From positions 1 to 12,920 of the forward strand of contig JACQZL010000027.1 in the NCBI GenBank assembly GCA_016213865.1: a DNA stretch of 12,920 nt, in the 5' to 3' direction. Positions 1 to 6,535 of this stretch are shown here, piece after piece. The notes under the pieces were generated by a model, which worked only from the letters and a program-made list of their open reading frames with translations, did not search any database and was not told the origin of the DNA. The first letter of the stretch is position 1; each line of letters opens with the position of its first letter. The translations under genes and the position numbers were made by a program. This DNA comes from Candidatus Rifleibacteriota bacterium. Its GTDB lineage: Bacteria > UBP17 > UBA6191 > JACPRK01.

Positions 1-519
1 GCTCATTAGAGAGCCCGGCACGAAGGCCTTGAGCCCGTTGAAGTCGGCCGACAGGCCGCCCTTGACCTTGGCGACGATCCGGCACTTGATCGTGCCGTCG
101 TTCTGGAAGGCTTCGTCCGCCTTGTCCCAGGCCTTGATCAGCTTGGCCTTGTTCTTCGAAAGCAGGATGGTGCCTTCGTTCTCGTCGGTCTTGACGACCA
201 GGACCTCGCACTCGTCGCCCACGCTCGGGGCCGCGTCTTCCTGGTACTCGCCCAGCGGGATCACGCCTTCGGTCTTGTGGTTGATGTCCACGTAGACCTC
301 GTTGCCCGCGATCTTGATGATGCGGCCCTTGAGGAGCGAGCCGCTGTTCAACGCCTGGACGTCCTCCAGGTCGTTGATGTAGTCGCTCATCGAGGCCTCG
401 CCGGCGGCGGACGGAGCGTCGTCGTCTCCGTAGAACACGTCGCGGTACTCTTCGGGCGACAGGAAGGCCGCCTTTTTCTTCTCCCTTTCGGGTGTGTTTT
501 CTAACCTCTCGGATGCCAT
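1..519 (-). CDS. rpsA: 30S ribosomal protein S1, N-terminal part (runs off the left edge)
   Basis: Ribosomal protein S1 binds mRNA on the small ribosomal subunit and helps unfold it for initiation. The 173 residues present are the N-terminus and the frame is open at base 1. An acidic/basic leader (1-57) is followed by an S1 OB-fold repeat at about 59-125 (GSLLKGRIIKI, then VYVDINHKTEGVIP). A second repeat begins near 141 and contains VKGGLSADFNGLKAFVPGS, the pattern typical of S1 repeat 2. The ATG at 517-519 is preceded by AGGAG 11 bases upstream, an acceptable but long spacing. cmk lies 83 bp upstream on the same strand, an arrangement found in many bacteria, so the two are probably co-transcribed. 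A strong hairpin lies in the gap. Identity is secure; total length and number of S1 repeats cannot be seen. Confidence 0.95.
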   Translation of the reverse strand, partial: MASERLENTPEREKKKAAFLSPEEYRDVFYGDDDAPSAAGEASMSDYINDLEDVQALNSGSLLKGRIIKIAGNEVYVDINHKTEGVIPLGEYQEDAAPSVGDECEVLVVKTDENEGTILLSKNKAKLIKAWDKADEAFQNDGTIKCRIVAKVKGGLSADFNGLKAFVPGSLMS

Positions 520-553
520 GGGTGGGACTGCTCCTGTTCTGGTGAATCGTAAA

Positions 554-580
554 CGGCCGGCCCCCGCGGGGACCGGGCCG
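554..580 (-). promoter_or_regulatory. GC-rich hairpin in the rpsA leader
   Basis: Read on the minus strand, a CGGCC..GG.CCCC arm pairs with GGGG..CCGGCCG around a short loop, with one bulge and one possible G-U pair. It lies between the cmk stop and the rpsA start, and no T-run follows. It could attenuate read-through or serve in autogenous control of S1, as known for other rpsA leaders. The function is inferred; only the pairing is seen. Confidence 0.35.
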
Positions 581-602
581 TAATGGCCGGGATGGAAAGG
601 AC

Positions 603-1277
603 CTACTTTGGGTTGGGGGTGAAGGCCGCCCGCGCCATGGACATCAGGCTCGAGACGACCTGGTCGACGGAGTGTCCGGTGGAGTTGATCACGGTCGCGC
701 CCTCCGGCTGCTGCAGGGGGGCCACGGCACGCGTGCTGTCAGCGGCGTCCCTGGCTGCCAGTTCGGACTGGATGTCCTCGAGCCGGGCCTTGCGGCCCGC
801 CCGTTCGTAGTCCAGCAGACGGCGGCGAGAGCGCTCTTCCAGCGAGGCCTCCAGGTAGAGCTTGAAGTCGGCGTGCGGGAAGACGGCCGAGCCGATGTCG
901 CGGCCGTCGATGACGCAATCAGCGGACGACGCGATGCGGCGCAACTGGGCGTTGACCCGCGCTCGCACCACGGGCAACCGGGCCACCCGCGAGGCGTGGT
1001 CCGATACTTCCTTGGTGCGAATCTCTTCGGTAACGTCTTCACCGTTGAGAAACGTACGCTCTTCCTCGGTGCTGACTTCGACCGTGACACCGTCCAGGGC
1101 ACGTTCGACCGCGCTCTGGTCGTCGAGGCGCACTGAAAGACGCGCCAGCGCCAGTGCCATCGTCCGGTAGAAGGCCCCGGAGTTGATGTACTGAAAGCCC
1201 AGTCCCTGGGCCAGCTTGCGGGCCACGGTGCTCTTGCCCGAGGCGGCCGGCCCGTCGACGGTAATCACCCTGCGCAC
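603..1277 (-). CDS. cmk: Cytidylate kinase (CMP/dCMP kinase)
   Basis: Transfers phosphate from ATP to CMP or dCMP in cytosolic pyrimidine nucleotide synthesis. Seen in the 224-residue product: P-loop GPAASGKST (9-17), the NMP-binding NSGAFYR motif (32-38), GRDIGSAVFP (125-134) and the RDAADSTR..APL lid/substrate motif (176-188). These are the family hallmarks, and the length matches the usual 220-230. The start chosen is GTG at 1275-1277, because GGAG lies nine bases upstream and the protein then begins at the first beta strand (MRRVITVDGP). An in-frame GTG at 1305-1307 would add ten residues, but it touches its only Shine-Dalgarno-like AAGGAG. Upstream, at about 1325, is a GATAAT that could be a -10 box, with no good -35. 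It precedes rpsA, and co-transcription is likely. Confidence 0.95.
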   Translation of the reverse strand: MRRVITVDGPAASGKSTVARKLAQGLGFQYINSGAFYRTMALALARLSVRLDDQSAVERALDGVTVEVSTEEERTFLNGEDVTEEIRTKEVSDHASRVARLPVVRARVNAQLRRIASSADCVIDGRDIGSAVFPHADFKLYLEASLEERSRRRLLDYERAGRKARLEDIQSELAARDAADSTRAVAPLQQPEGATVINSTGHSVDQVVSSLMSMARAAFTPNPK

Positions 1278-1734
1278 GGAATTCTGCTCCAACGAAAAAA
1301 CGATCACTCCTTCCTGGCCCGATTATCCCTGCCCTGGCCAGAGGACACAGTCGGACGTCCCACGGTACCCGGGGTTGCCATGACCTGGGCGCGAGAACAC
1401 GCCGGACACGCCAGAACCGCGAGAAAAGGGAGGCCCAATCAGGGACGGGGCATTTTACCGCGCTGCCTGCAGCTAGTCAATGCGCAAGCACGGCCCGCTC
1501 TGGCCAGAGGGCTCGCGGACTGGCTGGGTGGCTGGATGGCTGGATGGCTGGATGGATGGGTGGATGGATGGCTGGCGATGCCCGGGTTCATGGGCGCGAG
1601 CCTCAGAGAGCGGATCGCCCGGGAGTGGGCACAGTCGTGCTAGAGCGGGCGGAGTCACGTCGTCGGGTCCGGCGAGAGCGCCCCCCGTCGCAAGGTCGAG
1701 CGGACCCCGAGGATCGGGCCCCGAGCCCCGAGCC
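1278..1734. other. Non-coding spacer between the response regulator and cmk
   Basis: I see no gene here. It holds the TGGN tetranucleotide repeat (1521-1576), a perfect 12-base palindrome CTCTGGCCAGAG at 1498-1509 whose core CTGGCCAGAGG recurs near 1334, and a C/G-rich tail (1700-1734) with CTCGGGG repeated on the minus strand. Open frames crossing it encode only low-complexity G-W-D/M or H-P-S strings produced by the repeat. Confidence 0.6.
1521..1576. repeat. Imperfect TGGN tetranucleotide tandem repeat, 14 units
   Basis: Fourteen consecutive 4-base units of the form TGGN (TGGC, TGGG or TGGA) run without interruption. The tract is purine-rich on this strand and lies in the spacer downstream of the response regulator. 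A shorter tract of the same unit, on the opposite strand, lies at 2411-2442 on the other side of that gene. Confidence 0.9.
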
Positions 1735-2127
1735 TCAGCTAACCGAGCGGCGCCGCTCGAGGAGAGCCTTGTTCTCTCCGAGCCAGCGGACGATCTGCTC
1801 CGGCGTGAAAGGCTTGACCAGAAAGCCGTCGGCGCCGGCCTGAAGCTGCTTGGCCTGCATCTCTTCGGGGGAGGCCCCGGACATCAGGACGATCGGCACG
1901 TTCTTGCAGGACGGCGAGGTCTTGAGCATCCGGCAGGCGTCATTCCCCTGCACGCCACCGGGCAGGTTGATGTCGAGCAAGATCAGGTCGGGCGTCTCGA
2001 CCTTGAGGAACTTGGCAGCCTCGACGATGCTGTTGACCGTGGTGGCCCGGTAGCCGGTCTTCTCCAGCGTGTCGCGGAGTACGGCACAGAGGAACTTGCT
2101 ATCGTCGATGATGAGGATGCTGGACAC
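1735..2127 (-). CDS. Single-domain response regulator (CheY-like receiver)
   Basis: A stand-alone phosphoacceptor receiver domain of 130 residues with no output domain. The canonical positions are all present: acidic pair D8-D9 (LIIDDS), phosphorylation site D52 (LLDINLP), S83 in the LMSG switch motif, and K105 followed by P106 (LVKPF). It should be phosphorylated by a histidine kinase and act by protein contact, as CheY, Spo0F or DivK do. No kinase or chemotaxis gene is in the window, so its partner is unknown. The start is GTG at 2125-2127, with GAAGG six bases upstream. The frame stays open to 2334, but that extension crosses repeat DNA and lacks domain character. TGGN repeats on opposite strands flank the gene, and an inverted-repeat element lies just upstream, so it may be a self-contained transcription unit. 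Confidence 0.92.
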   Translation of the reverse strand: MSSILIIDDSKFLCAVLRDTLEKTGYRATTVNSIVEAAKFLKVETPDLILLDINLPGGVQGNDACRMLKTSPSCKNVPIVLMSGASPEEMQAKQLQAGADGFLVKPFTPEQIVRWLGENKALLERRRSVS

Positions 2128-2196
2128 AGGGGACCTTCGTCGAGAGGAGCATGCTAGCACGGCCCGGGAGGCGGCGGCCAGCAGGATCAGCAGACG

Positions 2197-2335
2197 GGTG
2201 TATGCTCTGCGCGTGGGTAGTTTTCCGAGTGAGGCCCGAACAAGCAGCCGGTGGCCGGTAGCCGGTAGCCGGTTGCCTGTCTCCGGTTCCGGCTCTGGAT
2301 GAGCCATCAGACGACCCATGCGCAGAGTCTGCACC
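2197..2335. repeat. 139-bp element bounded by imperfect inverted repeats, with heptamer repeats inside
   Basis: The bases at 2197-2220 and the reverse complement of 2312-2335 match at 19 of 24 positions, including TCTGCGC.TGGGT. Inside lie four tandem 7-base units GCCGGTR/T (2247-2274) and degenerate CCGGTTCCGGCTC copies to about 2297. This resembles a small non-autonomous repeat element (MITE- or REP-like), with no transposase and no obvious target duplication. It lies between the response regulator and the nadB 3' end. Confidence 0.6.
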
Positions 2336-2410
2336 CCAGCAGACAGAGGTCGGGAGCGACCAGGGAGCCTGGGTCAGTGCGGTCGACGCTGGCGCGCAGC
2401 GGGGTCCAGC

Positions 2411-2442
2411 TCCACCCAGCCATCCAACCACCCAGCCACCCA
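2411..2442. repeat. NCCA tetranucleotide repeat, 8 units (reverse complement of TGGN)
   Basis: Eight contiguous units of form NCCA (TCCA, CCCA, GCCA or ACCA) lie immediately beyond the nadB stop codon. They are the reverse complement of the TGGN tract at 1521-1576. The two tracts therefore flank the response regulator block in inverted orientation, about 0.85 kb apart. Confidence 0.85.
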
Positions 2443-2447
2443 CGCCC

Positions 2448-4052
2448 TCAGGCCCTTCTGTAGTGACACCCGCGGCTCTCGGGATTTCGCAGTGCCGCAG
2501 CCACGATCAGCCGGGCCGTCAGGACGGCGTTGCGCAGCTCGATCAACTGTCGCGACAGCTTCGTCGTGCGATAGAAATCCATGACCCGCCGGTAGAGGTA
2601 GCCCAGGTCGTCGGCCGCCCGGTCCAGGCGCTTCCGCGTCCTCACGATGCCGGCGTAGTTCCACATCGTGGTCTGGACCGTGAGCAGATCCTGGCTGATC
2701 AAGACTGGGTCCTCCTCTTCCGAGAGGCCCTCGTCATGCCACGGCGGGATCGTCTGGGCCACCCGCGGCAGCTCGCCGGGGCCGGTGCCGGCAATGTGCC
2801 GGGCAGCCCGGGCCCCCCAAACGACGCCCTCGAGGAGAGAGGTGCTGGCCAGCCGGTTTCCGCCGTGCAGGCCCGTGCAGGCGACCTCTCCGACCGCGTA
2901 GAGGTTGGGAAGCTCCGTCTGGCCCCAGCGGTCGACCTTGACCCCGCCGCAGAAATAGTGAGCTGCAGGGACCACGGGGATCGGCTCTCGCGTGAGGTCG
3001 ATCCCGAAGCGAAGGCAGGTGGCGTGGATCGTCGGAAAGCGCGCGGCGACGTCCAGACCCGGTGGCGCATGGTGCGCGATGTCCAGGAAGACGCAGGGGC
3101 TGCCGGTCCGGGCCATCTCTTCATGGATGGCGCGGGCGACGACGTCCCGGGGCGCCAGGTCTTCCTGCTCCGGCGAGTAGCGGCGCATGAAGCGCTCGCC
3201 GCGGCTGTTGAAGAGCCGGCCGCCCTCTCCGCGCACCGATTCGGAGATCAGGAACCGTTCGGCATCTCGGTGGAAGAGGGCCGTGGGGTGGAACTGCACG
3301 TACTCGGCGTTGATGACGGTCGCCCCGGCACGATGCGCCATGGCGACGCCGTCTCCGGTGGCCCCGGGCGGATTGGTGGTGTGGAGGTAGACGCGACCGG
3401 CGCCGCCGCTGGCGAGGATGGTCTTGCGCGCCAGATACCGGCGGACGCACGACGCCCCGGCGTCGAAGACGTAGGCTCCCAGGCACACGTTCGGGGCATA
3501 GACGGACAGCGGATCCGACGAGTGGTGAGCGCTCGTGATCAGGTCGATCGCGATCTGCCGCGAGAGCAGCGTGACCTTGGACTGGCCTCGCACGGCCTCC
3601 AGCAACCTCGATTCGATCTCGCGGCCGGTCGCGTCTTGCGAGTGGTAGATCCGCCGGCAACTGTGCGCGGCCTCGGCGGTGACGTCGATCTCGCCGTCGG
3701 CCCCGACGTCGAAGCGCACGCCCGCGGCCTCGATGAGCAGTTCGTCGACCAGCCGCGGCCCCTCTTCGGAGAGGATGCGGGCCGCCTCGGGCAGGGACGC
3801 TCCGGCGCCGGCTCTCAGGATGTCGGACTCGAGCTGCTCCGGGGCGTCGTCCACGCCGCGCCCCACGATCCCGCCCTGGGCGTAGAGGGTGTTCGACTCC
3901 GCGGGGTCCTCGGTCTTGGAGAGCACCGTGACCGCGAGGCCGAGGCGCGAGGCTTCCAGGGCTGCGCAGAGCCCCGCCACTCCGCTGCCGATGACCAGCA
4001 CGTCGCAGGGTGTTGTCTCACCGGCATCGCGCGCGCTTGCTGTCTGCGTCAC
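2448..4052 (-). CDS. nadB: L-aspartate oxidase
   Basis: FAD enzyme that oxidises L-aspartate to iminoaspartate, the first step of de novo NAD synthesis. The 534-residue product has the Rossmann FAD motif VIGSGVAGL (20-28), SNTLYAQGGI (53-62), the EAAH..RRI segment (E127, H130), QFHPTALF (H255), SVRGEGGRLFN (272-282), LAPRD (R302), AAHYFCGGV (H365) and GNRLASTSLLEG (R400). These align with the catalytic residues of E. coli NadB. HSQDATG, HPTALFH and GLHGGNR favour NadB over succinate dehydrogenase or fumarate reductase flavoproteins. The C-terminus reaches ESRGCHYRRA and stops five bases before a repeat tract, slightly shorter than usual. The start is taken as GTG at 4050-4052, with AGAGG six bases upstream; a TTG two codons earlier has no spacing. 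The methyltransferase gene ends 12 bases upstream, so they are co-transcribed. nadA and nadC are not here. Confidence 0.95.
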   Translation of the reverse strand: MTQTASARDAGETTPCDVLVIGSGVAGLCAALEASRLGLAVTVLSKTEDPAESNTLYAQGGIVGRGVDDAPEQLESDILRAGAGASLPEAARILSEEGPRLVDELLIEAAGVRFDVGADGEIDVTAEAAHSCRRIYHSQDATGREIESRLLEAVRGQSKVTLLSRQIAIDLITSAHHSSDPLSVYAPNVCLGAYVFDAGASCVRRYLARKTILASGGAGRVYLHTTNPPGATGDGVAMAHRAGATVINAEYVQFHPTALFHRDAERFLISESVRGEGGRLFNSRGERFMRRYSPEQEDLAPRDVVARAIHEEMARTGSPCVFLDIAHHAPPGLDVAARFPTIHATCLRFGIDLTREPIPVVPAAHYFCGGVKVDRWGQTELPNLYAVGEVACTGLHGGNRLASTSLLEGVVWGARAARHIAGTGPGELPRVAQTIPPWHDEGLSEEEDPVLISQDLLTVQTTMWNYAGIVRTRKRLDRAADDLGYLYRRVMDFYRTTKLSRQLIELRNAVLTARLIVAAALRNPESRGCHYRRA

Positions 4053-4064
4053 TGTCAACCTCTG

Positions 4065-5246
4065 CTACCGTTCGAAGCAGGCCACGCACTCGACGTGAGT
4101 CGTCTGAGGGAACATGTCGACGGGCCGTAGGGCCGTCAGCCGAAAGCCCGCATCGACAAGGACCTTCGCGTCGCGCGCCAGGCTGAGCGGGTTGCACGAG
4201 ACATAAACCATCCGGCGAGGGGCAAACCGCGGCAACAGGGCCAGGGTCGCCTCGGAGCATCCGGAGCGCGGCGGGTCCAGCACCGCCAGCGACACGCCCG
4301 TCCGGACCAGGTCGAGCGTTCCGAGGCACTCCTGGGCCTGACCGCGGTGGAAGCGGCAGTTGGAGATACCTGCCCGCGCCGCGTTGGCGGCAGCGTCGTC
4401 GACGGCGCTCGGCGTGTCCTCGATCGAGTGCACCTCGCGCACGAGCCTGGCAAGCTGCAGGGTGAAGAGCCCGACGCCCGCGTAGACGTCGGCCGCGACG
4501 TCCTGCGGCTGAGGCTGGGCCAGTTCCAGCACGGTGCGCACGAGGGTCTCGGTCTGGAGCGGATTGGCCTGGAAGAAGCTGCTCAGCCGGTACGTGTAGT
4601 CGATGTCGAGGACCCGCTCCGTGAGCGTCGTACAGCCGACGGCCACCTCCCGGCGGCGGTCGATGAAGGCTGCCCCCTTCACGATGGGGCAAGCTGCCAT
4701 GAGCTGGCCGGAGAGCCCGGAAAAGACAGCGGGGTCCTTGAGCCGCGTGTGATAGAGCACCGTGGCGGCCTTCTCATGGCGGGAGGACCTCACGATGATC
4801 GAGTGGAGCCTCCTTCTGAGGCTGCCAAACTCGGGCAGGATCTGCCGGAAAGCCGCCAGGACCTGGTTGATCTCGAGCGAGCTGATCGGGCACTGCTCGA
4901 CCTCGAGGACGCCGCGGGCGTCGGCGCGGGTGAAGCCCAGGCGCGCGATCCCGCCCGCCGGCCGGATGTTGAAGTCGGCCTTGTTGCGGTAGTGCCACGG
5001 ATCGGCCATGCCCGCCACCTCGGAAAGCAGCGGATCGACCTCCAGGCCTTGACCCAGGAAGGCTCTCCTCACCACCTCGCGCTTGAAGGCGAGCTGGGCC
5101 GGATAGGGCAGGTTTTGAAGGAGACATCCGCCACAGGCGCCGAAGTGCGGGCAGGGCGGTTCGGCCTCCCGGAACTCGCCGGGCAAGAGAGGCACGACCT
5201 CTTCCTGGAAAAGCCGCTGCTTCTCCGGAACCAAAGGGGAGACCAT
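4065..5246 (-). CDS. RNA uracil-C5 methyltransferase of the RumA/RlmD-TrmA family, lacking TRAM domain
   Basis: SAM-dependent enzyme that makes 5-methyluridine in rRNA or tRNA. The 393-residue product carries an iron-sulfur cluster motif C32-x5-C38-x2-C41 with a fourth cysteine C119. It also has YRNKADF (86-92), SFFQANP (223-229), the SAM loop DVYAGVGLFTL (253-263), VLDPPRSGC (322-330), the nucleophile C351 in YVSCNP, and E386 in HVECV as general base. All catalytic residues of RlmD are present. Only about 30 residues precede the first cysteine, so the N-terminal TRAM domain seen in most RumA/RlmD proteins is missing. ATG at 5244-5246 is the only sensible start, since upstream in-frame codons hold no start before the previous stop, although the ribosome site is weak. 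Whether the target is 23S rRNA U1939, another rRNA site or tRNA U54 cannot be told from sequence, so no symbol is given. Confidence 0.9.
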   Translation of the reverse strand: MVSPLVPEKQRLFQEEVVPLLPGEFREAEPPCPHFGACGGCLLQNLPYPAQLAFKREVVRRAFLGQGLEVDPLLSEVAGMADPWHYRNKADFNIRPAGGIARLGFTRADARGVLEVEQCPISSLEINQVLAAFRQILPEFGSLRRRLHSIIVRSSRHEKAATVLYHTRLKDPAVFSGLSGQLMAACPIVKGAAFIDRRREVAVGCTTLTERVLDIDYTYRLSSFFQANPLQTETLVRTVLELAQPQPQDVAADVYAGVGLFTLQLARLVREVHSIEDTPSAVDDAAANAARAGISNCRFHRGQAQECLGTLDLVRTGVSLAVLDPPRSGCSEATLALLPRFAPRRMVYVSCNPLSLARDAKVLVDAGFRLTALRPVDMFPQTTHVECVACFER

Positions 5247-5277
5247 CGTGGGACCGGTGCGACTGTGGAGGAGCGTC

Positions 5278-5499
5278 CTAGCGGACGTGGGCCACGGCCT
5301 GACGTTGGCGCGTCAGCGCCAGCATCAGGTCCGCGGGCCCGATGAGACCGCGCCTGAGCAGCACGGTGCCGAGGCGCTCGCGGTTCCCTTGCAGCCGTTG
5401 CTCCATCAGGGCCTCGTCGAGGGCCTGTTCGGTCACCGCCCGGGTGTCGAGCAGGATCCGTCCGAGCAACTGGCGCTTGAAGCCGACTGTGAACCTCAT
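5278..5499 (-). CDS. Small stand-alone GspE/MshE N-terminal-like domain protein
   Basis: A 73-residue protein with no further domain. Two 24-residue motifs of the kind found at the N-terminus of type II secretion/type IV pilus ATPases can be aligned. Residues 11-34 (LLGRILLDTRAVTEQALDEA, LMEQ) form a degenerate first copy. Residues 42-65 (RLGTVLLRRGLIGPADLMLA, LTRQ) form a near-ideal second copy, separated by seven residues. In MshE-type proteins this double motif binds cyclic di-GMP; in GspE it contacts GspL. The first copy lacks the leading Arg and the mid-motif Gly, so ligand binding is uncertain. The start is ATG at 5497-5499, with AGGAG seven bases upstream. No secretion ATPase is nearby. 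It leads a group with the methyltransferase (31 bases downstream) and nadB, behind a strong promoter at 5578-5607. The domain call is good, the function unknown. Confidence 0.75.
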   Translation of the reverse strand: MRFTVGFKRQLLGRILLDTRAVTEQALDEALMEQRLQGNRERLGTVLLRRGLIGPADLMLALTRQRQAVAHVR

Positions 5500-5577
5500 C
5501 GGGTAGCTCCTGGGAAGGGCGGTGGCGGAACGAGGCAACTGCTGCCCCGCGCGCTCGAGCTCCTTTCCACCACGAGA

Positions 5578-5607
5578 ATTATAAGACGTCCCTCATGCGA
5601 GGGTCAA
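5578..5607 (-). promoter_or_regulatory. Sigma70-type promoter inside the 3' end of the dppC-like gene
   Basis: On the minus strand, TTGACC (5602-5607) and TATAAT (5578-5583) are separated by 18 bases, giving one mismatch in twelve to consensus. The expected transcription start is near 5571. It overlaps the last codons and stop of the permease gene and points into the small GspE-N-like gene, the methyltransferase and nadB. Activity is inferred from sequence only. Confidence 0.65.
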
Positions 5608-6535
5608 GCGCGTCCCGGAGGCCGTCGCCCAGGAAGTTGAAGCAGAGCACCGTCAGGGCGATGGCGCTGGCCGGCCAGATCGAGCACCAGGGCGCCTGGC
5701 GCATGTGGTCCATCCCGTAGAAGACCATGACGCCCCAGGAGGGCGCGTCGGAAGGCGCACCCAGTCCGAGGAAGTTGAGACTGGCCTCCGACAGGATGGT
5801 GATGCCAATCCGCATCGTGAAGAGGACGATGAGCGTCGAGAGGCAGTTGGGCAGGATGTGGCGGGTGACGATGCGCGTGGGTCCCGCGCCGGCGGCGACG
5901 GCGGCCAGCACGTATTCGCGCTCGCGCAGCGAGAGCACCAGTCCCCGAACCATGCGCCCGGTGCCCGCCCAACCGCTGACCGTCAGCGCCAGGAAGACGG
6001 AGGTCAGCCCCGAGCCAAGGCTTGCAGCGATCAGGATCGTCAGCAGCAGGGACGGGAACGCGAGTACCACATCGGTCAGGCGCATCAGGATCGTGTCGAG
6101 CCAGCCACCGAAGTAGCCCGAGAGCACGCCGACGATGACGCCGATGACCATCGAGAGGAGCGACGCGAAGATCCCGATCGTGAGCGAGATTCGCGTTCCG
6201 AGGATGACCTTGCTGAGGACGTCGCTGCCGTGCCAGTCCGTGCCGAAGGGATGGGCCAGGCTCGGGGGGAGGAGGGCCTCGTGCAGCGTCCGCGTCAGGC
6301 TCTCGATGCCGGTCGGGTACAGGGTCATCCACGGGCCCAGCAGCGCAACCGCGCACAGCGCCAGCGAGCCGAGCGCACCGGACAGCGTGAGCGGGTTGCG
6401 GACCAGCAGCTTGAAGCCGGCTTCCAGACCCGTGGAGCGTCGCGGTGCGACCTCGGGGGTCGCGGACTTCGCGCGGGCGGGGGGCTCCGGCGGCCCGACC
6501 TCGGGACTGCTCTGGTCGAGGGCGCGGTCAGTCAT
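5579..6535 (-). CDS. ABC transporter permease, DppC/OppC family
   Basis: Inner-membrane permease of a peptide/nickel-type ABC importer. The 318 residues start with a Pro/Ala-rich cytoplasmic tail (1-45). A first membrane segment follows at about 50-70, then the family signature HPFGTDWHGSDVLSKVILG (95-113), five more hydrophobic segments, the EAA loop (about 208-230, REYVLAAVAAGAG..R..LPN) that docks the ATPase, SEASLNFLGLG (249-259) and the closing FLGDGLRDALDPR. Length and order fit DppC/OppC. The ATG at 6533-6535 overlaps the end of the DppB-like gene by eight bases, implying translational coupling. No ATPase (DppD/F) or binding protein is in the window, so substrate cannot be named; peptides, nickel or sugars are all possible in this family. 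Confidence 0.92.
   Translation of the reverse strand: MTDRALDQSSPEVGPPEPPARAKSATPEVAPRRSTGLEAGFKLLVRNPLTLSGALGSLALCAVALLGPWMTLYPTGIESLTRTLHEALLPPSLAHPFGTDWHGSDVLSKVILGTRISLTIGIFASLLSMVIGVIVGVLSGYFGGWLDTILMRLTDVVLAFPSLLLTILIAASLGSGLTSVFLALTVSGWAGTGRMVRGLVLSLREREYVLAAVAAGAGPTRIVTRHILPNCLSTLIVLFTMRIGITILSEASLNFLGLGAPSDAPSWGVMVFYGMDHMRQAPWCSIWPASAIALTVLCFNFLGDGLRDALDPRMRDVL

Noticed and set aside
1521..1576. Possible CRISPR-like array
   Set aside because: Units are four bases with no spacers; this is a simple tandem repeat.
1380..1643. Short plus-strand frame encoding repeated GWLDGW strings
   Set aside because: Produced by the TGGN repeat; no ribosome site and no homology-like pattern.
2463..4130. 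Plus-strand open frame of 555 codons opposite nadB
   Set aside because: It is antisense to a gene with complete catalytic motifs; composition is that of a complementary-strand shadow.
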